A stretch of 30,193 bases of DNA from Nocardioidaceae bacterium UBA4001. Its GTDB lineage: Bacteria > Actinomycetota > Actinomycetes > Propionibacteriales > Nocardioidaceae. Each line of letters opens with the position of its first letter. The first letter of the stretch is position 1. The notes under the pieces were generated by a model that saw only the letters and a program-made list of their open reading frames with translations, did no database searches and was not told where the DNA came from. Below, in pieces: positions 16,585 through 23,812 of the stretch. The DNA lies in contig DGBP01000054.1 of assembly GCA_002384855.1 (NCBI GenBank), positions 1 to 30,193 of the forward strand, given 5' to 3'. Made by a program: the position numbers and the translations under genes.

Positions 16585-16597
16585 CGGCGATTCGCCG
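16585..16597. terminator. Short bidirectional hairpin between gatB and the dehydrogenase gene
   Basis: CGGCG-ATT-CGCCG lies in the 29-base gap between two convergent genes. The five-base stem is short and there is no T tract, so it is at best a weak terminator for both strands. Confidence 0.3.
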
Positions 16598-16610
16598 AGG
16601 CGTACGACGG

Positions 16611-17777
16611 TCAGCGGAGCGTGACCCGGAGGATCCGGTCGTCCTCGCCGGCCGGCCGGCCGCGACCGTCGCGGTTGCTGGTGGCCAGCCACAGGCTCCC
16701 GTCGGGGGCGACCACGACGGTCCGCAGGCGACCGTACTCGCCGACGAAGAAGGCCTCGGGCTGTCCGATCCCCCCGCCCGACCGCACGGGGATCCGCCAC
16801 AGCCGTTCCCCGCGCAGGCCCGCCATCCACAGGGACCCCTCGGCGTAGGCGAGCCCCGAGGGGGAGGCGTCGGAGGTGGACCACTGCGCGAGCGGGTCGC
16901 GGAAGCCTTCCTGCCCGCCCCTGCCCTCGACGCGCGGCCAGCCGTAGTTGTCGCCCGGCTCGATCAGGTTCAGCTCGTCCCAGGTGCTGGCACCGAGCTC
17001 GCTGGCCCAGAGCCGGTCCCGCTCGTCGAAGGCGAGGCCCTGGACGTTGCGATGGCCCCACGTCCACACCGGTGAGTCGGCGAACGGGTTGCCGGGGGCC
17101 GGCTCGCCGTCGGGGGTGATCCGCAGGATCTTGCCGCCGAGCGACGCGCGGTCCTGTGCCAGCTCGCCCTCACCGGTCTCGCCGGTGGAGACGTAGAGGT
17201 GGCCGTCGGGGCCGAAGCCGAGCCGGCCGCCGTCGTGGATGAACCCGTTGGGGATGCCGTCGAGGACGACCTCGGGCTCACCGAGCCGCCGACCGTCGTA
17301 CTCCATGCGCACGACCCGGTTGTCCTCGGCGGTGGTGAGGTAGACGAAGACCAGCGAGTCGTCCTCGAAGTCGGGCGAGACCGCGATGCCCAGCACACCG
17401 GCCTCGCCCTGCGGCTGCGCGGCGTCCATGCGCCCGATGGTGCGCGTGCTGCCGCCGTGGGCTGGGATCTCGAGCACCCGGGTGCTGTCCCGCTCGGTGA
17501 CGAGCGCGCGACCGTTCGGCAGGAACGCGATGCCCCACGGCACCTCGAGGCCCTGCGCAACCGTGCCGGCGACCCGCGGGCGGGCGGGCTGCGCGCGCTG
17601 CGGCGCCTCCTGCGACGGCGACGGCGGCCGCGACCCGCCGGGGCTCTCGACAGCCGACCCCGACGAGCCGACCGTCGGCGCCGAGGTGGACGGGTCGGCC
17701 GGACCGGCGGGCTCGTCGTCGGGAGCGCAGGCCGTGAGCACCAGCAACGTGGTCAGAGCGGTCGCGACGGCCTTCAT
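16611..17777 (-). CDS. Lipoprotein PQQ-type sugar (glucose/sorbosone) dehydrogenase
   Basis: A 388-aa exported protein. The signal peptide ends in the lipobox LTAC with the lipidated cysteine at C17, followed by a linker of about 50 residues rich in P, S and A. The rest is a six-bladed beta-propeller of the GSDH family: LEVPWGIAFLPNGRALVTER, GEAGVLGIAVSPDF, FIHDGGRLGFGPDGHLYVSTGE, WGHRNVQGLAFDERDRLWASELG and NYGWPRVEG are conserved landmarks. Known relatives oxidise aldose sugars with PQQ; whether this one does, and whether this organism makes PQQ, is not shown. It follows the hydrolase gene by six bases but has its own TACCCT hexamer eight bases before the ATG. Confidence 0.92.
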   Translation of the reverse strand: MKAVATALTTLLVLTACAPDDEPAGPADPSTSAPTVGSSGSAVESPGGSRPPSPSQEAPQRAQPARPRVAGTVAQGLEVPWGIAFLPNGRALVTERDSTRVLEIPAHGGSTRTIGRMDAAQPQGEAGVLGIAVSPDFEDDSLVFVYLTTAEDNRVVRMEYDGRRLGEPEVVLDGIPNGFIHDGGRLGFGPDGHLYVSTGETGEGELAQDRASLGGKILRITPDGEPAPGNPFADSPVWTWGHRNVQGLAFDERDRLWASELGASTWDELNLIEPGDNYGWPRVEGRGGQEGFRDPLAQWSTSDASPSGLAYAEGSLWMAGLRGERLWRIPVRSGGGIGQPEAFFVGEYGRLRTVVVAPDGSLWLATSNRDGRGRPAGEDDRILRVTLR

Positions 17778-17783
17778 ACCGCC

Positions 17784-18677
17784 TCAGGGTAGGCGCGCGA
17801 GCAAGCCGAGCAGCTCCTCGTGGACCGGCTCGGGGTGCTCGAGCTGGAGGAAGTGGCTGCCGGGCAGCTCGACGAACGTCGCCCCGGCGATGCGGTCGGC
17901 CGCGGTGGCCATGTCCTGCGAGCTGGCGAGGATGTCGTAGCGGCCACCGACGAAGGCGGTCGGCACACGGACGCGGCGCAGTGAGACGCGCGGGTGGTCG
18001 GCCGCGGCGAGGGCGAGGTGCATGTACCAGTCGACCGGCGTGCTGAGGAACTCCCGGACCGCACGGCGCACGGCGGGGATCTCAGGGGTCGGCAGCATGA
18101 ACCCGCTGTGGCTCAGCAGCTGGGCGAAGACCACACCCACGGGTAGCCGTGACGTCACGGGTGTGAGCAGCCTCCCCGTCCGCCGCAGGAGGTGGGTGAC
18201 CCCGACGGACAGCGGCTTGCGGGCCACACGGGGGATCATCAGCGGTGCACCCATCGACGCGAAGGTGCCGCCCGGGACGCCCGCCACCGCGAAGATGCCG
18301 CTGACCCGGTGGGGGTGGAGCACGGCGAGCTCGAAGGCGGTGTTCACGCCGATCGACCAGCCGGCCACCGCGCACGCCTCGACGCCGGCGTCGTCGAGCA
18401 CGGCCAGGGCGTCCTCGATGAAGGCGTCGATGCCCACTCGCGAGGCGTCTGCGGGGCGGTCCGAGCCGCCGACGCCGCGGTGGTTCCAGCTGACCACCCG
18501 GACGCCACAGTCGGGGCGCAGCAGGGCGGGCCAGGCGTACGGACTGGTCCCGAGCCCGTTGCAGAGCAGGAGCGTGGGCCCCTCGGCGTCGTTGGTCCAG
18601 GCCTGGATCCGCGTCCCGTCCGCGCTGGTCACGTCGTAGAAGCGCAGCGCGAGCTGCTCGATGGGCGCGGCGGACAT
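17784..18677 (-). CDS. Alpha/beta hydrolase
   Basis: A 297-aa cytosolic hydrolase. LLLCNGLGTSPYAW holds the oxyanion loop, WNHRGVGGSD follows, and GWSIG gives the nucleophile S108. The acid is probably in GGRYDILAS and the histidine in LPGSHFLQLEHPE near the C-terminus. The sequence resembles 3-oxoadipate enol-lactonase-like and other unassigned members; the substrate is not predictable. The ATG at 18677 is chosen because the domain begins there; the upstream extension to 18803 shows no conserved sequence. Next to a lipoprotein sugar dehydrogenase downstream (six-base gap). Confidence 0.87.
   Translation of the reverse strand: MSAAPIEQLALRFYDVTSADGTRIQAWTNDAEGPTLLLCNGLGTSPYAWPALLRPDCGVRVVSWNHRGVGGSDRPADASRVGIDAFIEDALAVLDDAGVEACAVAGWSIGVNTAFELAVLHPHRVSGIFAVAGVPGGTFASMGAPLMIPRVARKPLSVGVTHLLRRTGRLLTPVTSRLPVGVVFAQLLSHSGFMLPTPEIPAVRRAVREFLSTPVDWYMHLALAAADHPRVSLRRVRVPTAFVGGRYDILASSQDMATAADRIAGATFVELPGSHFLQLEHPEPVHEELLGLLARLP
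17786..17791 (-). promoter_or_regulatory. TAnnnT -10 element for the sugar dehydrogenase lipoprotein
   Basis: On the minus strand TACCCT lies eight bases before the ATG at 17777, inside the last codons of the upstream hydrolase gene. This suggests an internal leaderless promoter in addition to any read-through. Confidence 0.4.
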
Positions 18678-18744
18678 GCCGCAGAGTGTGCCGCACCGGT
18701 GGGCAGAGCGACACAGGAGGTGCGCGAGGTCACCGGTGCGTAGG

Positions 18745-18927
18745 TCAGGCGGGACGTGCCTGCTGGGCGGCGGCCAGGGCGGAGAGGAACTCCTCGACCT
18801 CATCGAGCTCCCGGCGGCGCTCGGCGAGCTCGGTGCACCCTGCCAGGGCGTTGCGCCGGGCCTGCTGCTGGCTGTGCTCGGGCAACGCGGTCACGAGGTC
18901 CTTGAGGCGGTGGGCGAGGGCGGTCAT
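18745..18927 (-). CDS. Small hypothetical protein, 60 aa
   Basis: MTALAHRLKDLVTALPEHS... is a short, charged, wholly helical product with a Glu/Arg-rich centre (ELAERRRELDEVEEF) that could form a coiled coil. No membrane segment or known motif. GGAG lies five bases before the ATG. It fits neatly between the hydrolase and the divergent dehydrogenase, and no other gene claims this stretch. Family not recognised; a small accessory protein is the most that can be said. Confidence 0.55.
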   Translation of the reverse strand: MTALAHRLKDLVTALPEHSQQQARRNALAGCTELAERRRELDEVEEFLSALAAAQQARPA

Positions 18928-19044
18928 GGCGGCTCCGGGTGGGTTGGAGAGCGGCGGAGGAGCGGTCGTCCACGACGCTACGGACGCGTTGGTTCGTCGC
19001 GGTCAACGGCGTGTGACGTCTCTGTGAACACGGGGCGGGCGCGA

Positions 19045-19056
19045 CGTCGTACGACG
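19045..19056. promoter_or_regulatory. 12-bp perfect palindrome upstream of the 2-hydroxyacid dehydrogenase -10
   Basis: CGTCGTACGACG is its own reverse complement and ends two bases before the TAGGGT hexamer at 19059. A dimeric regulator bound there would touch the promoter. CGTACG-centred words are not rare in such genomes, so an operator role is only a suggestion. Confidence 0.3.
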
Positions 19057-19058
19057 GC

Positions 19059-19064
19059 TAGGGT
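19059..19064 (+). promoter_or_regulatory. TAnnnT -10 element for the 2-hydroxyacid dehydrogenase
   Basis: TAGGGT lies seven bases before the ATG at 19072 with no ribosome site between, consistent with leaderless transcription. Confidence 0.5.
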
Positions 19065-19071
19065 GCGGGAC

Positions 19072-19998
19072 ATGACGGACACGCGACCTCTGGTCTGGCT
19101 CCCCTTCGACGCAGCCGAGCTCGGCTCCCCGCCGGAGGGGCTGCGCTACGAGCGGTTCCTGCCCGAGGACGGCGACGAGGTGCCCGCCTCGGTCGCCGAG
19201 GTCGAGTTCTACGTGCCGCCGTACCGCTTCAAGCCCTCGGACAGCGAGGTGATGAGCCGGATGTCGCGGTTGAAGGTCGTGCAGACCGTGACCGCCGGCG
19301 TGGACCACGTGAGGCCACACCTCCCCGACGGAGCGGTGCTCTGCAACGGGCGCGGCATCCACGACGCCTCGACCGCCGAGCTCGCGGTGGGGCTGATGAT
19401 CGCCTCCCTGCGCGGCCTGCCCGGCTTCGTCCGCGCGCAGGACAGGGGGGAGTGGGCGCCGGTCACCGCGACGTCGCTGGCCGACCGGACCGTGATGATC
19501 GTCGGGTACGGCGCGATCGGGGCAGCTATCGAGGAGCGGCTCACCGGCTTCGAGGTCGACGTCGTCCGGGTGGCGCGGAGTGCGCGTGACGGTGTCCACG
19601 GGCTCGACGAGCTTCCCCACCTGCTGCCGACCGCGGACGTGGTCGTCCTCATCGTGCCGATCACCGAGGAGACCCGGGGCATGGTCGACCGGGACTTCCT
19701 GGCAAGGATGAAGGACGACGCGCTGCTGGTGAACGTCGCCCGGGGACCCGTCGTGGACACCGACGCGCTCGTCGAGGCGCTCCGGGCGGGGCGTGTCCAC
19801 GCCGCGCTCGACGTCGTGGACCCCGAGCCGCTGCCCGAGGGGCACCCGCTGTGGCAGGCGCCGAACCTCCTCCTCACCCCGCACGTGGGCGGGGCCTCGA
19901 GCGCGATGTGGCCGCGGGCGTACCGGCTGGTGCTCTCGCAGCTGGAGCGCTTCGCGGCCGGTGAGCCGCTGGAGAACGTGAAGTCGGGGGCCTACTGA
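19072..19998 (+). CDS. D-isomer-specific 2-hydroxyacid dehydrogenase
   Basis: A 308-aa cytosolic oxidoreductase that interconverts 2-oxo acids and D-2-hydroxy acids. The Rossmann motif GYGAIG is at about residues 145-150. The second strand ends VVRVARS with no acidic residue, which favours NADP(H) over NAD(H). The catalytic set is present: R224 in NVARGPVVD, the Glu in DVVDPEPLPEGHPLW and H271 in LLTPHVGG. The N-terminus is shorter than in SerA or formate dehydrogenase, nearer the GhrA/glyoxylate-hydroxypyruvate reductase size. Exact substrate unknown. Start fixed by the family N-terminus and the -10 hexamer. Confidence 0.92.
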   Translation: MTDTRPLVWLPFDAAELGSPPEGLRYERFLPEDGDEVPASVAEVEFYVPPYRFKPSDSEVMSRMSRLKVVQTVTAGVDHVRPHLPDGAVLCNGRGIHDASTAELAVGLMIASLRGLPGFVRAQDRGEWAPVTATSLADRTVMIVGYGAIGAAIEERLTGFEVDVVRVARSARDGVHGLDELPHLLPTADVVVLIVPITEETRGMVDRDFLARMKDDALLVNVARGPVVDTDALVEALRAGRVHAALDVVDPEPLPEGHPLWQAPNLLLTPHVGGASSAMWPRAYRLVLSQLERFAAGEPLENVKSGAY

Positions 19999-20024
19999 GC
20001 GCCTTCGGGTGCGGGACCAACGAC

Positions 20025-20060
20025 CCTCCGGAGGTTCGCGACATCCTGGGACAACCAGGA
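20025..20060. promoter_or_regulatory. Two adjacent inverted repeats upstream of the two-TM gene
   Basis: CCTCCGGAGG (20025-20034) is a perfect palindrome. Ten bases later TCCTGG-GACAA-CCAGGA (20044-20060) forms a six-base stem with a five-base loop. They lie 26-62 bases after the dehydrogenase stop and 92-127 bases before the next ATG, so they may be a terminator for the former or operators for the latter. No T tract follows. Confidence 0.35.
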
Positions 20061-20151
20061 CTTTCGGCACGACGGTCGGGATGTGCTTGTGCGGAGACTT
20101 GCCACGCGGCGCCACCGAGGCGACCCGGGACGAGAAGCGGGAGTGAAGAAC

Positions 20152-20610
20152 ATGGTCAAGGGAAGTGGAAGCAGCAAGGCACTCGCGACGTTGGTGGCGG
20201 TCATCGGCCTGCTGATGATCGTGGCCGGCGGTGTCACCTGGTTCATGGTCCAGAGCCAGCTGTCCGACGCGAGCATCACCGTGGCGGAGGACGCCGACTT
20301 CCTCGCCGGTGACGAGGTGGACGGGCCGTTCTCGGCCTTCGCCCAGGCTCAGATCATCGACAAGCACGCCCTGGACTCCACCGGTGGCAAGACCTACGCC
20401 GAGCTCGACCGGGAGGACCCGTTGCGCGAGGTGGCGATGAACGCGTCCTTCCTCCGCGCGTCGCTGTTCACCTCCGTCGTGGCCTTCGGTGTGGCGCTGA
20501 TGGCGATCGGAGCCGGCGTCGCGCTCATCCTGATCGCGATGGCGCTGATGTCAGCCGCCGGCGCCGCGAACCGGGCGGCCCAGGTCCGCGGTGACTCCCG
20601 CACCGCCTAG
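20152..20610 (+). CDS. Conserved actinobacterial two-transmembrane protein
   Basis: A 152-aa membrane protein. A first helix (about 10-31, LATLVAVIGLLMIVAGGVTWFMV) leads to an extracytoplasmic stretch of some 70 residues with SQLSDASITVAEDADFLAG, VDGPFSAFAQAQIIDKHALDSTGGKTYAELDRED, then FLRASLFTSVVAFGVALMAIGAGVAL as second helix or hairpin. I recognise this layout and these words from a widespread actinobacterial family that databases often label 'aromatic ring-opening dioxygenase LigA'. Nothing here supports that label: there is no metal site and the protein is mostly membrane. Function unknown. ATG 20152 has GGGAG about eight bases upstream; a GTG at 20143 is an alternative. Confidence 0.8.
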   Translation: MVKGSGSSKALATLVAVIGLLMIVAGGVTWFMVQSQLSDASITVAEDADFLAGDEVDGPFSAFAQAQIIDKHALDSTGGKTYAELDREDPLREVAMNASFLRASLFTSVVAFGVALMAIGAGVALILIAMALMSAAGAANRAAQVRGDSRTA

Positions 20611-20620
20611 TCCACTCGTC

Positions 20621-20655
20621 GACGAGGCCGGTCCCGTGCTGGGGCCGGCCTCGTC
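20621..20655 (+). terminator. Strong intrinsic terminator after the two-TM gene
   Basis: A 15-base stem (20621-20635 with 20641-20655, one T-G wobble) closes a five-base loop GTGCT, ten bases after the stop codon. The T tract is poor (TGTC), as is usual in high-GC actinobacteria. Confidence 0.8.
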
Positions 20656-20760
20656 TGTCAGCAGGGCCGCGTCGTCGGCTCCGATGACTTTCGGGGGGCG
20701 GGGTAGTCCAATGGTCCACGAGGGGGTCCTGAGGTTCTCGGAGCGGAGGAGACGGCGCTG

Positions 20761-21006
20761 GTGCAGCGCGAGACGGTGATGCTGGTCGGGGACGCGGGGG
20801 AGACCTGGGAGCCGCTCGAGCACGGGCTCCCGGACCGGTTCTACTCAGTGGTCGTGCGGGACGCCCTGTCGACCGACGAGGAGGGTGGGCTCTACCTGGG
20901 AACCCGGGTCGGCAACGTCTTCGCCAGCACCGACGACGGTGACAGCTGGCACGAGGTCGTCAGCAACCTGCCCGACGTCCTCGTCGTCCGGGCCGCGGTG
21001 CTCTGA
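20761..21006 (+). pseudogene. C-terminal relic of a BNR/sialidase-like beta-propeller protein
   Basis: The 81-codon reading frame contains GDAGETWEPLEHGLP, then ALSTDEEGGLYLGTRVGNVFASTDDGDSWHEVVSNLPDVL and ends VVRAAVL. This matches the last quarter of bacterial BNR-repeat (S-x-D-x-G-x-x-W) exo-alpha-sialidase-like proteins of about 350 aa, including two Asp-box motifs. No frame upstream to 20611 carries the missing three quarters, and a strong terminator lies 105 bases upstream. It is therefore best read as a decayed gene fragment. A start at GTG 20761 is only formal. Confidence 0.65.
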
Positions 21007-21030
21007 GGCGGCTGCCCCGGGTCCGGTAGG

Positions 21031-21921
21031 TCAGTTCGGGGCGGGCTCGGCCGACGGGCCCGCCGACCGGGTCGCCCCCACGCTCGCCGCCACCACGCAG
21101 CCGACCGCCACCCACTGCAGCGGGGTCAGGAACTCCGAGAGGATCACCATCGCCGCGAGTGCCGCGGCGGCCGGCTCGAGGCTCATCAGGACCCCGAAGA
21201 CCCGCGGCGGGATCCGGCGGAGGGCCTTGAGCTCCAGGCTGTAGGGGATGACCGACGACAGCAGGCCGATCGCCAGGCCGAGCAGCAGCACCTTGGCGTC
21301 GAGGAGCCCGGCGCCGGCCTCGACGATCGCCGGGGGCGCCAGCACGACCGCGCCGACGACGCTGGCCACGGCGAGCCCCGAGATGCCCGGCCAGCGGCGG
21401 CCGGTGCCGGCGCTGAGCAGGATGTACGCCGCCCAGGCGGCCCCCGCGAGGAGGGCGAACAGCACGCCCGCCAGGGTCAGGTCGCCGGGGGCCAGGCCGA
21501 GGATCGCCACCCCGGCGCCGGCGAGGACGACCCAGGCCAGGTCCCGCGGACGACGAGAGCCGATGACCGCCACCGCGAGCGGCCCGAGGAACTCGATGGT
21601 GACCGCGATGCCCAGCGGGATCCGGGCGAAGGACTGGTAGATCGCCCAGTTCATGACGAGCAGGCTCACCCCGAATCCGAGGGCCATGCGCCAGTCGGCC
21701 GCAGACCTGCCGCTGAGCCTCGGCCGGGCGACCAGGACCAGGATCACCGCGGAGGTCACGAGCCGCAGCCAGACCATGGCGGTCGGCGGCACGAGAGGGA
21801 AGAGGTCCTTGGCGATCGCTGCGCCGACCTGGACCGAGACGATGCCGCCGACGACCATCCACACCGCGCCGGCCTGGCCGGCCGGGTGGGTCGCCGGGTG
21901 CGCGCGGTCGTCGGGGGTCAC
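21031..21921 (-). CDS. EamA/RhaT-family (DMT superfamily) transporter
   Basis: A 296-aa inner-membrane protein with about ten helices in two EamA repeats, e.g. AVWMVVGGIVSVQVGAAIAKDLF, LVTSAVILVLVA, IAVTIEFLGPLAVAVI, LAWVVLAGAGVAILGL, LLLGLAIGLLSSVIPYSLELKALRRIP and a last SLEPAAAALAAMVILSEFLTPLQWVAVGCVV. The second-half motif LSSVIPYSLE and SLEPAAAALAA are typical of RhtA-like exporters, so an amino acid or metabolite exporter is likely, substrate unknown. I place the start at GTG 21921, seven bases after a TAGGGT hexamer, rather than ATG 21939, which lies upstream of that hexamer. Divergent from ilvD. Confidence 0.9.
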   Translation of the reverse strand: MTPDDRAHPATHPAGQAGAVWMVVGGIVSVQVGAAIAKDLFPLVPPTAMVWLRLVTSAVILVLVARPRLSGRSAADWRMALGFGVSLLVMNWAIYQSFARIPLGIAVTIEFLGPLAVAVIGSRRPRDLAWVVLAGAGVAILGLAPGDLTLAGVLFALLAGAAWAAYILLSAGTGRRWPGISGLAVASVVGAVVLAPPAIVEAGAGLLDAKVLLLGLAIGLLSSVIPYSLELKALRRIPPRVFGVLMSLEPAAAALAAMVILSEFLTPLQWVAVGCVVAASVGATRSAGPSAEPAPN

Positions 21922-21928
21922 GCGGGCA

Positions 21929-21934
21929 ACCCTA
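21929..21934 (-). promoter_or_regulatory. TAnnnT -10 element for the EamA transporter
   Basis: Minus-strand TAGGGT is seven bases from GTG 21921, the same hexamer and spacing as at the 2-hydroxyacid dehydrogenase start (19059-19072). It lies inside the coding sequence that ATG 21939 would give, so it also decides the start. Confidence 0.45.
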
Positions 21935-22006
21935 GACATCGGAGACAGGGCGTCCCTGCCGGATGGGGAAGGTGAGACACCACGGCGACGTACCGCTGCC
22001 CCGGCG

Positions 22007-22012
22007 TAGGCT
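22007..22012 (+). promoter_or_regulatory. TAnnnT -10 element for ilvD
   Basis: TAGGCT lies six bases before the ilvD ATG at 22019, with no ribosome site between, consistent with leaderless transcription. Confidence 0.5.
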
Positions 22013-22018
22013 CGGGCC

Positions 22019-23722
22019 ATGCCCGACAGCACTTCGCACCCCCAGGCCCAGCCGGACATCAAGCCTCGCAGCCGCGCCGTCACCGACGGCCTGGAGGCCA
22101 CGGCAGCCCGAGGCATGCTGCGGGCAGTCGGCATGGGCGACGAGGACTTCGCCAAGCCCCAGATCGGGGTCGGCTCGTCGTGGAACGAGATCACGCCGTG
22201 CAACCTCTCCCTCGACCGGCTCGCCAAGGCCGTGAAGAACGGCGTGCACGCGGGGGGCGGCTACCCGCTGGAGTTCGGGACGATCTCCGTGTCGGACGGC
22301 ATCTCCATGGGCCACGAGGGCATGCACTTCTCACTGGTGTCGCGCGAGGTCATCGCCGACAGCGTCGAGACCGTGATGATGGCCGAGCGCCTCGACGGGT
22401 CGGTGCTGCTCGCGGGCTGCGACAAGTCCCTGCCGGGGATGCTCATGGCCGCGGCCCGGCTCGACCTCGCGTCGGTGTTCCTCTACGCCGGGTCGATCAT
22501 GCCGGGCAACGTCGACGGGCGTGACGTCACCATCATCGACGCCTTCGAGGCGGTCGGCGCCTGCATCGCGGGCAAGATGAGCCGCGCCGAGGTCGACCGG
22601 ATCGAGCGCGCGATCTGCCCGGGCGAGGGTGCCTGCGGCGGCATGTACACCGCCAACACGATGGCCTCCGTCGCCGAGGCGCTCGGTATGTCGCTGCCCG
22701 GCTCTGCAGCCCCGCCGGCCGTGGACCGTCGGCGCGACGGGTTCGCGCACAGGTCCGGCGAGGCGGTCGTCGAGATGCTGCGCCAGGGCATCACCGCCCG
22801 CCAGATCTTGACCCGGGAGGCCTTCGAGAACGCGATCGCGGTCACCATGGCGCTCGGCGGCTCCACGAACGCCGTGCTCCACCTGCTCGCCATCGCGCGC
22901 GAGGCCGAGGTCGACCTGAGCCTCGACGACTTCAACCGGATCGGTGACAAGGTGCCGCACCTCGGCGACCTGAAGCCGTTCGGCCGCTTCGTCATGAACG
23001 ACGTCGACAGGATCGGCGGCATCCCCGTGGTGATGAAGGCACTGCTCGAGGCCGGGCTCCTGCACGGCGACTGCCTCACGGTGACCGGGCGCACCATGGC
23101 CGAGAACCTCGCCGAGATCTCCCCTCCGGACATCGACGGTGAGATCATCCGCGAGCTCTCGCGGCCGATCCACAAGACCGGCGGCCTGACGATCCTGAGG
23201 GGGACGCTGGCACCGGAGGGCGCGGTGGTGAAGACCGCCGGGTTCGACGACGAGGTCTTCGAGGGGACCGCCCGGGTCTTCGACGGCGAGCGCGCGGCCA
23301 TGGACGCCCTCGAGGCGGGCCGGATCGTCGCCGGTGACGTGGTCGTGATCCGCTACGAGGGACCCAAGGGCGGGCCGGGCATGCGCGAGATGCTCGCGAT
23401 CACCGGTGCGATCAAGGGTGCCGGGCTCGGCAAGGACGTGCTGCTGCTCACGGACGGCCGGTTCTCCGGGGGTACGACGGGCCTGTGCGTCGGCCACGTG
23501 GCGCCGGAGGCGGTGGACGGCGGCCCGATCGCCTTCGTCCGCGACGGCGACCAGATCCGGCTCGACGTCCTCAACCGCACGCTCGAGGTGCTGGTGGACG
23601 ACGCCGAGCTCGAGGCACGCAAGGACGGGTGGAGCCCGCTGGCGCCGAAGTACACCCGGGGTGTGCTCGGCAAGTACGCCAAGGTCGTGCAGTCCGCGGC
23701 CCACGGCGCCGTCTGCGGCTGA
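22019..23722 (+). CDS. ilvD: Dihydroxy-acid dehydratase
   Basis: A 567-aa iron-sulfur enzyme that dehydrates 2,3-dihydroxy-isovalerate and -methylvalerate, the third common step of branched-chain amino acid synthesis. Cluster-binding cysteines are C61 (EITPCNLSL), C134 (LAGCDKSLPG) and C206 (GEGACGGMYTANT). Other landmarks are MALGGSTNAVLHLLAIA, EGPKGGPGMREML and LLTDGRFSGGTTG near the end. The length fits IlvD rather than the related sugar-acid dehydratase Edd. It is transcribed in the same direction as ilvBNC but separated from it by a large secreted-protein gene and an attenuator, so it is a separate unit. Confidence 0.97.
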   Translation: MPDSTSHPQAQPDIKPRSRAVTDGLEATAARGMLRAVGMGDEDFAKPQIGVGSSWNEITPCNLSLDRLAKAVKNGVHAGGGYPLEFGTISVSDGISMGHEGMHFSLVSREVIADSVETVMMAERLDGSVLLAGCDKSLPGMLMAAARLDLASVFLYAGSIMPGNVDGRDVTIIDAFEAVGACIAGKMSRAEVDRIERAICPGEGACGGMYTANTMASVAEALGMSLPGSAAPPAVDRRRDGFAHRSGEAVVEMLRQGITARQILTREAFENAIAVTMALGGSTNAVLHLLAIAREAEVDLSLDDFNRIGDKVPHLGDLKPFGRFVMNDVDRIGGIPVVMKALLEAGLLHGDCLTVTGRTMAENLAEISPPDIDGEIIRELSRPIHKTGGLTILRGTLAPEGAVVKTAGFDDEVFEGTARVFDGERAAMDALEAGRIVAGDVVVIRYEGPKGGPGMREMLAITGAIKGAGLGKDVLLLTDGRFSGGTTGLCVGHVAPEAVDGGPIAFVRDGDQIRLDVLNRTLEVLVDDAELEARKDGWSPLAPKYTRGVLGKYAKVVQSAAHGAVCG

Positions 23723-23812
23723 GGCGATCGGTTTCCCGAACCTGCGGTATGGGCCTGCCGCCCTCCCCCGGCAAGACTGGGTCAGCGTGTCCGCGAGCCG
23801 GGGGGAGGGGTG

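Noticed and set aside
23725..23812. Sigma-B-type promoter (GGTTTC ... GGTATG) before the secreted-protein gene
   Set aside because: Only ten bases separate GTTT from CGGTAT; known stress-sigma promoters need about 14-16.
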